From positions 2,914,600-2,978,599 of the forward strand of contig NZ_VJOK01000001.1 in assembly GCF_013302895.1 (NCBI RefSeq): a DNA stretch of 64,000 nucleotides, given 5' to 3'. The first letter of the stretch is position 1; every line of letters starts with the position of its first letter. Origin of the DNA: Streptomyces albus subsp. chlorinus (lineage in GTDB: Bacteria; Actinomycetota; Actinomycetes; Streptomycetales; Streptomycetaceae). Under the pieces are notes generated by a model. It was not told where the DNA came from. It made no database searches and saw only the letters and a list, made by a program, of their open reading frames with translations. This document shows positions 52,942 through 61,916 of this stretch, piece after piece. Made by a program: the position numbers and the translations under genes.

Positions 52942-54303
52942 TCAGTCGCGCGCGGTGGCGTCCGCCGTCCAGGTGCGGGTGCGCAGCGGCAGTCCGGAGG
53001 CCCCGGACTCCGGGGTCTTGACGGCCAGCACCTGGTTGACGCCGATGCGGTTGTGCTCGAAGGCGAGCGCGGAGGCGGCCATGTAGAGGCGCCAGACGCG
53101 GGCGCGGCCCGGCGTGGTGAGACGGGCGGCCCGCGCGAAGCCGGCCTCCAGGTTGCGCACCCAGGCGCGCAGTGTCAGCGCGTAGTGCTCCCGCAGCGAC
53201 TCCACGTCCCGGACCTCGAAGCCGGCCCGCTCCAGCAGGCTCACCGTGCGGCCGACGGGGGCCAGTTCGCCGTCCGGGAAGACGTAGGCGTCGATGAACT
53301 CGTCGACGCTGTAGGACTCCTCGTCCGCGAGGGGGCGGCGGGCGATCTGGTGGTTGAGCAGCCGCCCGCCGGGCCGCAGGAGGGCGTACAGGTCGTCGGC
53401 GTACTCGCGGTAGCGGGCCGCGCCCACGTGCTCGGCCATGCCGACCGACGAGATCGCGTCGTAGGGGCCGTCGTCGATCTCGCGGTAGTCCTGGACGCGG
53501 ATCTCCACGCGGTCCGCGAGGCCCTCCTCGGCGACGCGTTTGCGGCCGTAGGCGGCTTGTTCGCGGGAGAGGGTGACGGCGACGGCGCGCACCCCGTACT
53601 CGCGTGCCGCGTGCAGGACGAGCGAGCCCCAGCCGCCGCCGACGTCCAGCAGCCGCTGGCCCTCGCGCAGGGCGAGCTTGCGGCAGATGAGGTCGATCTT
53701 GTCGTGCTGGGCCTGCTCCAGGGTGCCGCCCGGCTGCCAGTAGGCGCAGGAGTAGACCATGCTGGGGCCGAGCACGAGTTCGTAGAAGTCGTTGCCGACG
53801 TCGTAGTGGTGGCTGATGGCCTTGCGGTCGCGGCCGAGGGTGTGGCGCAGACCGGTGCGGCGGCGGGACTCCTCGGCGGGCGGCGGGGGCGGCAGTCCGG
53901 GACCTGCCAGCTTCAGCAGTTCGGCGGCGGCCTCGCGGGCCGCCGGATCGCGGGCCAGCGCCAGCGCGCTGCCCAGCCGCCCGGCCCTCGGCGCGGGGGA
54001 GGCGGGGGCGGCGGACGCCGCGGCGGGGGACTCGTCCCGCTCCCAGATCAGACCCGCGAGCACGTCCAGTGCCTCGTACAGGTCGCCCTCGACATCCAGG
54101 TCCCCGGCGACCCATGCCCGGGCCAGCCCCAGTTCGCCCGGCCGCCACAGCACGCGGCGCAGGGCCCGGCGGTTGCGGATGACCAGTACGGGGGCCCCGG
54201 GCGGCCCCGCCTCACTGTGGTCCCAGGCTCGCACCCGCACGGGGAGCGGGGCCGGCAGCACCTTCTCCGCGAGCGCGACGATCCGCCTGGCGGCACCGGG
54301 CAT
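52942..54303 (-). CDS. cfa: Cyclopropane-fatty-acyl-phospholipid synthase
   Basis: SAM-dependent enzyme adding a methylene bridge to unsaturated phospholipid acyl chains. 453 aa: N-terminal lipid-binding region, Ala/Pro-rich linker (about 115-160), then HHYDVGNDFYELVLGPSMVYSCAYW near residue 190 and the SAM motif LLDVGGGWGSLVLHAA near 245, with GMAEHVGAARY near 310. ATG 54303 follows CGGAGG. Confidence 0.92.
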   Translation of the reverse strand: MPGAARRIVALAEKVLPAPLPVRVRAWDHSEAGPPGAPVLVIRNRRALRRVLWRPGELGLARAWVAGDLDVEGDLYEALDVLAGLIWERDESPAAASAAPASPAPRAGRLGSALALARDPAAREAAAELLKLAGPGLPPPPPAEESRRRTGLRHTLGRDRKAISHHYDVGNDFYELVLGPSMVYSCAYWQPGGTLEQAQHDKIDLICRKLALREGQRLLDVGGGWGSLVLHAAREYGVRAVAVTLSREQAAYGRKRVAEEGLADRVEIRVQDYREIDDGPYDAISSVGMAEHVGAARYREYADDLYALLRPGGRLLNHQIARRPLADEESYSVDEFIDAYVFPDGELAPVGRTVSLLERAGFEVRDVESLREHYALTLRAWVRNLEAGFARAARLTTPGRARVWRLYMAASALAFEHNRIGVNQVLAVKTPESGASGLPLRTRTWTADATARD

Positions 54304-54519
54304 AGAGCACACCTCCGTGGAAGGAAGGGGTGGATTCCCCCTACACCTAACACTGGCGGGGGGTGATGTATGCCCACTGTGCACAAGGAACCGGCCGTTC
54401 GCGTACGGCGGATACGGGCGAGGGGCGTGAGCCCCACGGATGGCTCACGCCCCTCTCAGGCGTTTTCCCCGGCGTATCCCCGCGTGCCCCTCCGCGCGCC
54501 CCGCGCGGAGGGGCGGCGG

Positions 54520-55968
54520 TCAGGAGGAGGCGCCCGCCTTCTCCCCCTTGCCGTCGACCGTGCTGTCGGCCCGGCCGTCGGCGGTCGCCTTGCTGGTGTC
54601 GGCCGGCGCGGAGGCGTCCGCCTTGGCGAGGGCCGCGGCCGTCACCGGCGCCGCCGCCTCGTAGAACTCGCCGCGCGGGTGCTCCATGGCGCCCAGCGAG
54701 ACGACCTCGCGCTTGAGGAACATGCCCAGCGTCCAGTCGGCGAAGACCCGGATCTTGCGGTTCCAGGTGGGCACGGCCAAGCCGTGGTACGCGCGGTGGA
54801 AGTACCAGGCCAGCCGGCCCCGCAGCTTGATCTTCGTCTTGCCGAAGACGATCATCGCGACGCCCTTGTGCAGACCCAGGCCCGCGACGGCACCCTTGTT
54901 GTGGTGCTTGTACTTGCCCTGCGGGAAGCCGCGCATCCCGGAGATGACGTTGTCGCCGAGCACCTTGGCCTGGCGCAGCGCGTGCTGCGCGTTGGGCGGG
55001 CAGAACGCGTTCTCCTTGTCGGAGGCCAGGTCCGGGACCTGCGCGTTGTCACCGGCGGCCCAGGCGTAGTCCATGCCCTTGACCTGCATGGTGGCGTCCA
55101 CGTCCACGTGCCCCTTGGGGCCGAGCGGCAGGCCGAAGCGGGAGAGCACCGGGTTGGGCTTGACGCCCGCGGTCCACACGATGGTGCTGGAGTCGACCTC
55201 CAGGCCGTTCTTGAGCACCACGTGGCCGTCCACACAGGACTCCATGGAGGTGTTGAGGTACACCTCCACGCCGCGCTTCTTGAGGTGCTCCAGGCCCCAC
55301 TCGCCGAGCTTCGGGCCGACCTCGGGCAGGATCCCGGGGGCCGCGTCGACGAGGACGAACCGCATGTCCTCGCGCTTGACGTTGGGGTAGTACTTGGCGG
55401 CGTCGCGCGCCATGTCCTCGACCTCGCCGATGGTCTCGGCGCCGGCGAACCCGCCGCCGATGAAGACGAAGGTGAGGGCCTTGCGGCGGGCCTCCTCGTC
55501 ACGCGTGGAGTCGGCCTTGTCCAGCTGCTCCAGCACGTGGTTGCGCAGGCCGATCGCCTCCTCGACGCCCTTCATCCCGATGCCGTTCTCGGCGAGACCC
55601 GGCACGGGGAAGGTGCGCGAGACGGCACCCATGGCGACGACCAGGTAGTCGAAGGGCAGCTCGTACGCGTCGCCGACCAGCGGCGAGACAGTGGCCACCT
55701 TGCGGTCCTGGTCGATGGAGGTGACGCGACCGGTGAGGACCTCTGCCTTCGGGAGCACGCGTCGCAGGGGGACCACGACGTGGCGGGGGGAGATGCTGCC
55801 GGCCGCAGCTTCTGGGAGGAAGGGCTGGTACGTCATGTACGAGCGGGGGTCGACGACCGTGACGGTCGCCTCGCCGTAGCGCATCTTCTTGAGGATGCGC
55901 CGCGCTGTGTACAGACCGACGTACCCGCCACCCACTACGAGGATTCGGGGACGCTCCGTGGTGCTCAT
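54520..55968 (-). CDS. ndh: Type II NADH dehydrogenase (NDH-2)
   Basis: Non-proton-pumping NADH:menaquinone oxidoreductase, a membrane-surface flavoprotein of 482 aa. FAD site RILVVGGGYVGLYTARRI near residue 8, NADH site FVFIGGGFAGAETIGE near 170, YAWAAGDNAQVP near 305 and the amphipathic C-terminal membrane part (WYFHRAYHGLAVPTW). A Lys/Asp/Ala-rich tail follows. ATG 55968 has no ribosome site; a GATACT -10 lies seven bases upstream, so leaderless. A Rex-like operator precedes it. Confidence 0.95.
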   Translation of the reverse strand: MSTTERPRILVVGGGYVGLYTARRILKKMRYGEATVTVVDPRSYMTYQPFLPEAAAGSISPRHVVVPLRRVLPKAEVLTGRVTSIDQDRKVATVSPLVGDAYELPFDYLVVAMGAVSRTFPVPGLAENGIGMKGVEEAIGLRNHVLEQLDKADSTRDEEARRKALTFVFIGGGFAGAETIGEVEDMARDAAKYYPNVKREDMRFVLVDAAPGILPEVGPKLGEWGLEHLKKRGVEVYLNTSMESCVDGHVVLKNGLEVDSSTIVWTAGVKPNPVLSRFGLPLGPKGHVDVDATMQVKGMDYAWAAGDNAQVPDLASDKENAFCPPNAQHALRQAKVLGDNVISGMRGFPQGKYKHHNKGAVAGLGLHKGVAMIVFGKTKIKLRGRLAWYFHRAYHGLAVPTWNRKIRVFADWTLGMFLKREVVSLGAMEHPRGEFYEAAAPVTAAALAKADASAPADTSKATADGRADSTVDGKGEKAGASS

Positions 55969-55975
55969 GAAATCG

Positions 55976-56020
55976 AGTATCCACCCACCGGCGGGGGTCA
56001 CTTCGTGAGGGTCTTCACAA
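55976..56020 (-). promoter_or_regulatory. ndh promoter with Rex-like redox operator
   Basis: 56003-56020 matches the Rex consensus TTGTGAA-n4-TTCACAA at 12 of 14 positions, with one perfect half site (TTCACAA). It lies about 35 bases upstream of the ndh ATG, over the -35 region of a GATACT (55981-55976) promoter. Rex senses NADH/NAD+ and represses respiratory genes in Streptomyces. Confidence 0.65.
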
Positions 56021-56273
56021 GGATGCCCGCCCTCTCTGCTACACTTCGCCGCCCCGTGACCGACCCCACAGCACGGACACGGAACCACTGGCCGCCGCGA
56101 ACCGTTGGTGCACCTTTTGAGCTGCGGGGATCTGCGGCGGCGCGAGTGGACCACCCGGTACGCCGGGCCGGGCGCCGCCCAGGTGACCGAGCACCGCGCG
56201 GACCGAGCCGCCGCCGCACCCGGCACCACCGGTTGCTCCCACGTAAAAACCTGCCCTCACCGGGCACTTTTCC

Positions 56274-56287
56274 ATGTGAAACATTTC
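56274..56287. promoter_or_regulatory. GTGAAACATTTCAC dyad
   Basis: GTGAAA-CA-TTTCAC, perfect 6-base arms (approximate coordinates) in a local AT-rich patch between ndh and the toxin-antitoxin pair. Regulator unknown. Confidence 0.4.
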
Positions 56288-56414
56288 ACGAAAGTTCCCG
56301 CGAGGGGGCGGCTGAAGCCCTGGCACGAGTGCCTTCACCTCTATCAGGAGAGGAGGCACTTGCTCAAGTGAGAGCCTGGCCGCCGGCCAGGGGCCGCCTC
56401 GTCGGACCGAGAGC

Positions 56415-56437
56415 GTGTACACGTCGACGCGTACACT
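56415..56437 (+). promoter_or_regulatory. Antitoxin autoregulatory operator with -10
   Basis: 22-base near-perfect palindrome (56415-56436; arms GTGTAC and GTACAC, core CGTCGACG, one mismatched pair). It overlaps a TACACT -10 that ends seven bases before the antitoxin ATG. A leaderless, self-repressed operon is implied. Confidence 0.7.
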
Positions 56438-56443
56438 CGCCTC

Positions 56444-56716
56444 ATGACCGAGAACACCGTGACCGTACGGGAAGCCCGCGCGCACCTCGCCGACCACATC
56501 AACCGCGCCGAGGAAGGCGTTCCGACCGTCATCACGCGCAACGGCGCTCCGGTGGCGGCCGTGGTCCCGATCGCGGACTTCGAGGCGCTGGAGGAAGCGG
56601 CCGATGTGATGCTGGCGCGGGAGGCGGAGGCGGTCCTGGCCGAGGGCGGCCCCACCGTGACGATGGCGGAACTGCTGGCGGATCTCTTCACCGAGCGGGG
56701 CGGCGAGGCGGCGTGA
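56444..56716 (+). CDS. Phd/YefM-family antitoxin
   Basis: The 90-aa antitoxin: VTVREARAHLADHINRAEEGVPTVITRNGAPVAAVVPIADF is the DNA-binding Phd fold; the C-terminus (about 55-90) would wrap the toxin. Its stop overlaps the toxin GTG (GTGA). Likely represses its own promoter via the 22-base palindrome. Confidence 0.93.
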   Translation: MTENTVTVREARAHLADHINRAEEGVPTVITRNGAPVAAVVPIADFEALEEAADVMLAREAEAVLAEGGPTVTMAELLADLFTERGGEAA

Positions 56717-56982
56717 AATACGCCTTCCGGTTCACCACGGCGGCGCAGCGGCAACTCCGGGCCGTCAGCCGGCCCGACGCCATGCGCATCCTGGCCGCAC
56801 TGACCGCGCTCGGCGACGACCCGTACCGCGAGGACGCCGACGTCAAGAAGCTCACCGGCCCGTCGGAACTCTACCGGCTCCGGGTCGGAAGCTACCGGGT
56901 CGCCTACCAGATCAACGACGGGGAACTCGTCATCCTCGTCGTCAAAGCGGGCGACCGGCGGGACGTCTACCGCAACCTGTAG
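56713..56982 (+). CDS. RelE/ParE-superfamily toxin
   Basis: The 89-aa toxin: YAFRFTTAAQRQLRAVSRPDAMRILAALTALGDDPY, KLTGPSELYRLRVGSYRVAYQI, ending VVKAGDRRDVYRNL. Basic residues and the YRLRVGxYRVxY segment fit RelE mRNA interferases. Translationally coupled to the antitoxin. The pair sits alone between core genes, as if inserted. Confidence 0.92.
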   Translation: MKYAFRFTTAAQRQLRAVSRPDAMRILAALTALGDDPYREDADVKKLTGPSELYRLRVGSYRVAYQINDGELVILVVKAGDRRDVYRNL

Positions 56983-57018
56983 GAGCGAGACGCCCCGGCC
57001 CGGACCACCCGCCGCCGT

Positions 57019-58002
57019 TCACCGGTCGGTGCGGCCTCGACGCGGGTCGCATGCCACAGACCACGCGATCCCGTCCAGGATGTCGTGTTCGCTGACCACG
57101 ACCTCCTCGGCGCCGGTCCGCTCCATGATCGTCTGGAGGACGAGGGCGCCCGCGTTGATGACGTCCACGCGGCCCGGGTGCATGACGGGGATCGCGGCGC
57201 GCTCCTCGTGGGTGGCCGCGATCAGGCGGGAGGTGAGGGCGCGGACCCGGTCCAGGGAGAGGCGGGTGTGGTGGATCCGGGTCGAGTCGTAGGCGTCCAG
57301 GTCGAGGGCGATGCCGCCCAGCGTGGTGACCGTGCCGGCCAGGCCGACCAGGGTGCGGGCCCGCTCCAGCGGCACCGTACGGGCCACCTCGTCCAGGGCC
57401 TCGGCCACGTCCGCGCGGATCGCCGCCACCTGTTCGGGGGCCGGGCTTGCGGCCGGCACGCCGTCGGCGCCGGTCAGGTGGCGCTCGGTCAGCCGCACGC
57501 AGCCGATGTCCACGCTGCGGGCCGCCTCGACCCCCTCGGCGCCGAGCACGAACTCCGTGGAGCCGCCGCCGATGTCCACCACCAGGTACGGCGGGGCGAA
57601 GGTGCCGGGCGCCAGTTCCCTGGTGGCGCCCGTGAAGGAGAACTCGGCCTCCTGGTCGCCGGTGATCACCTCCGGCTCGACGCCGAGGATGCCGAGGACC
57701 CCGCGCACGAACTCCTCGCGGTTGTCCGCGTCCCGGGACGCGGAGGTGGCGGCGAAGCGGACGCGCTCCGGCGGCACGCCGAAGGCGGCGACGACCTCGG
57801 CGTACCGGCGGCACGCCGCGAACGTCCGCTCCAGCGCCTGAGGAGCCAGCCGGCCGGTGCGGTCCACGCCCTGCCCCAGCCGGACGATCTCCATCCGCCG
57901 GTCCAGTTCCGTGAGCGCGCCCGCCTGGGGGTCCAGGTCGGCCACCAGCAGCCGGATGGAGTTGGTGCCGCAGTCGATCGCGGCCACACGACGTACCGTC
58001 AT
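57019..58002 (-). CDS. ppx: Ppx/GppA-family exopolyphosphatase
   Basis: Actin-fold phosphatase of 327 aa acting on polyphosphate or pppGpp. AAIDCGTNSIRLLVADL near residue 7, GDQEAEFSFTGA near 115, VVDIGGGSTEFVLG near 140 and VGLAGTVTTLGGIAL near 220. Short form without C-terminal HD domain, as in actinobacteria. ATG overlaps the DUF501 stop (ATGA). Confidence 0.93.
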   Translation of the reverse strand: MTVRRVAAIDCGTNSIRLLVADLDPQAGALTELDRRMEIVRLGQGVDRTGRLAPQALERTFAACRRYAEVVAAFGVPPERVRFAATSASRDADNREEFVRGVLGILGVEPEVITGDQEAEFSFTGATRELAPGTFAPPYLVVDIGGGSTEFVLGAEGVEAARSVDIGCVRLTERHLTGADGVPAASPAPEQVAAIRADVAEALDEVARTVPLERARTLVGLAGTVTTLGGIALDLDAYDSTRIHHTRLSLDRVRALTSRLIAATHEERAAIPVMHPGRVDVINAGALVLQTIMERTGAEEVVVSEHDILDGIAWSVACDPRRGRTDR

Positions 58003-58544
58003 GCCCGGCCTCCCGTCTCCCCGTCCGGCTCCGGCACCGTCACGCACGGGCCCTTGCGCCACCACTCGGGCAGCATCGCCAGCGCCTCGTCCCCCAGCGG
58101 GTTGACGCCGGGCCCGGCGACGAGCGAGTGCGCCACCAGGACGTGCAGGCACTTGACGCGGTCGGGCATGCCGCCCGCGCTGGGGAAGCCGACCAGTTCC
58201 TCGATGGCGTCACGGCGCGTCAGATAGTCCTCGTGCGCCGCCCGGTAGGCGTCGGCCAGCTCCGCGTCCTCGCGCAGCCGCTGGGTCATCTCCTTCATCA
58301 CGCCGTTCGCCTCCAGCGTGCCGATGGCGGAGGCCGCGCGCGGGCAGGTGAGGTAGTAGGTGGTCGGGAACGGCGTACCGTCCTCCAGCCGGGGCGCGGT
58401 CTCCACCACGTCCGGCAGCCCGCAGGGGCAGCGGTGGGCGATGGCGCGCAGCCCGCGCGGCGGGCGGCCGAGCTGCTCGATGAAGGCGGCGACGTCCGCG
58501 TCGGTGGGCGGCGTCGGCTCGGTCCGGGGCGGTGGGGTGTCCAT
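57999..58544 (-). CDS. DUF501 family protein
   Basis: The 181-aa protein with conserved PRGLRAIAHRCPCGLPDVVETAPRL, TTYYLTCPRAASAIG and GGMPDRVKCLHVLVAHSLVAGPGVNPLGDEAL. The Cys-rich CPCG and CP could bind metal. DUF501 is consistently linked to ppx, ftsB and eno in actinobacteria; function unknown. ATG 58544 is the only good start. Confidence 0.92.
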   Translation of the reverse strand: MDTPPPRTEPTPPTDADVAAFIEQLGRPPRGLRAIAHRCPCGLPDVVETAPRLEDGTPFPTTYYLTCPRAASAIGTLEANGVMKEMTQRLREDAELADAYRAAHEDYLTRRDAIEELVGFPSAGGMPDRVKCLHVLVAHSLVAGPGVNPLGDEALAMLPEWWRKGPCVTVPEPDGETGGRA

Positions 58545-58639
58545 GGGTGAGGGTGCTCGTCGCTTCGTTCGCAGGTCGGACGGTGGGAAGTGGTGCGCGC
58601 TCGCGGGCGGCGCGCGGGTGCGGCGCGGCCGGGGAGGTG

Positions 58640-59137
58640 TCACCGGGGGCGGTCGGTGTTCTCGGTGCCGTCGGCGCTGTCCAGACCGTCCCACAGGTTG
58701 TCGTACCAGGGCCGGTCCGCGGGCCCGCGACCTCGGGGGCGGCTCACCTCGGCGGTGCCGTCGCGCATGGTGTAGCCCGTCTCGCCGGGCCGCACGAAGT
58801 GCAGGTGCTCGCGGGCCTGCCGCTCCACGTACGCGGGATCCTGCCAGCGCGCCCGCTCCCGGCGGAGTTCGGCGAGCCGCTCCCGCGCCTTGTCGGCCCG
58901 CGCCCGCTGGTCGGCGATCTCGGCGCGCTGGGTGACGTACTGCCGCGTGGGGTACGCCAGTACCACGACGAGGGAGCACAGGACGAGGGCGAGCACCGTC
59001 GCCCTGCCGGTGAGCCGCCCCCGGCGCGGGGTGCGGAACCTCGCCCGGCCCTGTGCGCGGTACACCCGCTCGGCGGCCTGGGCGCTGAGGGCGCGCAGGC
59101 GCGTCGCGGTGGAGAAACGGTCCCGGTCCGCTCCCAT
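58640..59137 (-). CDS. FtsB/DivIC-type septum formation initiator
   Basis: Bitopic divisome protein of 165 aa: basic cytoplasmic N-terminus, one helix (TVLALVLCSLVVVLAYPTRQYV, about 48-68), then an extracellular coiled coil (AEIADQRARADKARERLAELRRE) and ARWQDPAYVERQAREHLHFVRPGETGY, the DivIC signature. ATG 59137 follows GGGAGAGG. Between enolase and DUF501. Confidence 0.93.
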   Translation of the reverse strand: MGADRDRFSTATRLRALSAQAAERVYRAQGRARFRTPRRGRLTGRATVLALVLCSLVVVLAYPTRQYVTQRAEIADQRARADKARERLAELRRERARWQDPAYVERQAREHLHFVRPGETGYTMRDGTAEVSRPRGRGPADRPWYDNLWDGLDSADGTENTDRPR

Positions 59138-59268
59138 ACCTCTCCCTGCTCCGTGTCCCGGCGTCCCCCCGGGCCCCCGCGGTGCGTCCCCGGGGAGCCT
59201 ACCGATGTCCGCGGTGCCGGACCCGCCCCGCGCGAGGGAGGGTTCCGGCACCGCGGCGGTGGTGCGGG

Positions 59269-60591
<1,323 letters not shown>

Positions 60592-60676
60592 CTAACCGCC
60601 CCCCGCGCCCGCCCCCGGTGCGCTCCCGCCCAACGTGGCCGATTAGGTGGAGTGGCTCATATGGGGGCGGAACGGC

Positions 60677-61780
60677 TCACACGCGCAGGTGCTGTCCGGG
60701 GCGGATCAGATCGGGGTCGTCGCCGACCACCCCGTGGTTCCGCTCGTACAGCTCCTGCCAGCCGCCCGCCACGTCGTGCTCCGCCGCGAGGCGCGAGAGG
60801 GAGTCGCCGGGCCGGACGGTGACGCGGTGCCTGCCGCCGTCCCCGTCGCGGCCCTCGCCCCGGGACGCGCGGTCCGGCGACCCCGCCCGGTCCCGCCCCT
60901 CGTCGGCGGGCTTGCCCCGGTGCTTGCCCTTCCCCACGCCCGGGGCCTCGGTCCGGTCCGCGTCACCGGACGGGGCCTTGAGCCGCTCGGCGCCGCCGGG
61001 ACCCAGGTCCGACCAGCTCCCGGTCCCGGTCGGGCCGGGCGCGGCGGACCCGTCGGAGCCCTGCCGGCCGCCGCTCCCCGCGGACGGCTCCTCGGAGGGG
61101 CCGGACGACTCCTCGCCGCCCTTGTCCCCCTTGCGGTCCTCGCCGCCCTTGCGCTCCTTGTCACCCTTGCGGTCCTTGTCCTCGGGGTCGGCCTTGCCGC
61201 TCTCGCGGTCCTTGCCGCCCTTGCCGCTGTCGGCGGAACTGTCCTCGCCGGGAGCCTTGCCGCCCGTCTCGCCGCCGTCCCCCGCGCCGGGCCGGCCGCC
61301 CTTGTCGCCGGAGTCCCGCTCGGACCCGGCGCCCGGGGACGGGGGCGGGGTCGGGGTGGTGCCGGGGCCGGTGGCCGGGTTCTCGCGGTCACCGCCGTCA
61401 CCGCCGTCCTCGTCGCCGGTCAGGGCGGTGCCGCAGTGCGGGAAGGACGCGGGCCCCTCGGCCTCCAGGAGCTTCTCGGCGACGGCGATCTGCTGGGTGC
61501 GGCTGGCCAGGTCGGGCCGCTCGGCGTACACCGTGCCGCCGTAGTACTTCCAGGTGTCCAGGTCCAGCTTGAGCCCGCCGTAGTACCCGTCGGAGTCGTT
61601 GGCGCTCCAGGTGCCGCCGCTCTCGCAGTCCGCGACCCGGTCCCACGCCGAGGCGTCCGCCGCGTGCGCGCCGGTGGCGCCGAGCAGCGGCAGGGCGATG
61701 CCCGCACCCGTCACCCCGGCGGCGACGAAGACAGCGGGGGCCTGGCGGGGGCGGCGGTGCCGACCGTTCCCGGAGCGCAT
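60677..61780 (-). CDS. Resuscitation-promoting factor: Rpf transglycosylase plus LysM
   Basis: Secreted wall hydrolase of 367 aa that helps spores or dormant cells revive. Signal peptide (1-41, ending TGAHA), Rpf domain (about 42-118) with the catalytic Glu in ADCESGGTW and GYYGGLKLDLDTWKYYGG, a Gly/Asp/Lys/Ser-rich linker (about 120-310), and a C-terminal LysM (HRVTVRPGDSLSRLAAEHDV... LIRPGQHLRV) binding peptidoglycan. Corresponds to RpfA/RpfC-type proteins of Streptomyces. ATG 61780 has a GAGAGG site. Confidence 0.93.
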   Translation of the reverse strand: MRSGNGRHRRPRQAPAVFVAAGVTGAGIALPLLGATGAHAADASAWDRVADCESGGTWSANDSDGYYGGLKLDLDTWKYYGGTVYAERPDLASRTQQIAVAEKLLEAEGPASFPHCGTALTGDEDGGDGGDRENPATGPGTTPTPPPSPGAGSERDSGDKGGRPGAGDGGETGGKAPGEDSSADSGKGGKDRESGKADPEDKDRKGDKERKGGEDRKGDKGGEESSGPSEEPSAGSGGRQGSDGSAAPGPTGTGSWSDLGPGGAERLKAPSGDADRTEAPGVGKGKHRGKPADEGRDRAGSPDRASRGEGRDGDGGRHRVTVRPGDSLSRLAAEHDVAGGWQELYERNHGVVGDDPDLIRPGQHLRV

Positions 61781-61841
61781 GGAGAACCTCTCGTATCGGG
61801 AGCGTGGGGACATGCGGGACGTGATGCGAAGTCGGCGACCG

Positions 61842-61870
61842 AACGTAGCCGCCAACGGCCGGCGTCACAA
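61842..61870 (-). promoter_or_regulatory. Promoter of the rpf gene
   Basis: Minus strand TTGTGA (61870-61865), 17-base spacer, TACGTT (61847-61842), start near 61835 and a 55-base leader. The short leader leaves no room for the c-di-AMP riboswitch known upstream of some Streptomyces rpf genes. Confidence 0.55.
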
Positions 61871-61916
61871 GCGAATGTCGTGGAGATCACGCCGTGGTCA
61901 CGCGGCTGACGGCCTG

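Larger units (their letters stand above)
55969..56443. other. Divergent intergenic region ndh / toxin-antitoxin
   Basis: About 475 bases. The left end has the Rex-like site and ndh -10. The right end holds the antitoxin operator. An AT-rich patch near 56260-56300 (CATGTGAAACATTTCACGAAAG) contains GTGAAACATTTCAC, a 14-base near-perfect dyad of unknown role. No gene seen. Confidence 0.5.

Noticed and set aside
54370-56982. 870-codon plus-strand open frame ending in the RelE toxin
   Set aside because: Only the last 90 codons are real; the rest is antisense to ndh. The toxin starts at GTG 56713.
61781-61916. c-di-AMP (ydaO) riboswitch expected before some Streptomyces rpf genes
   Set aside because: A good promoter at 61842-61870 leaves a leader of about 55 bases, too short for that riboswitch, and no conserved elements were recognised.
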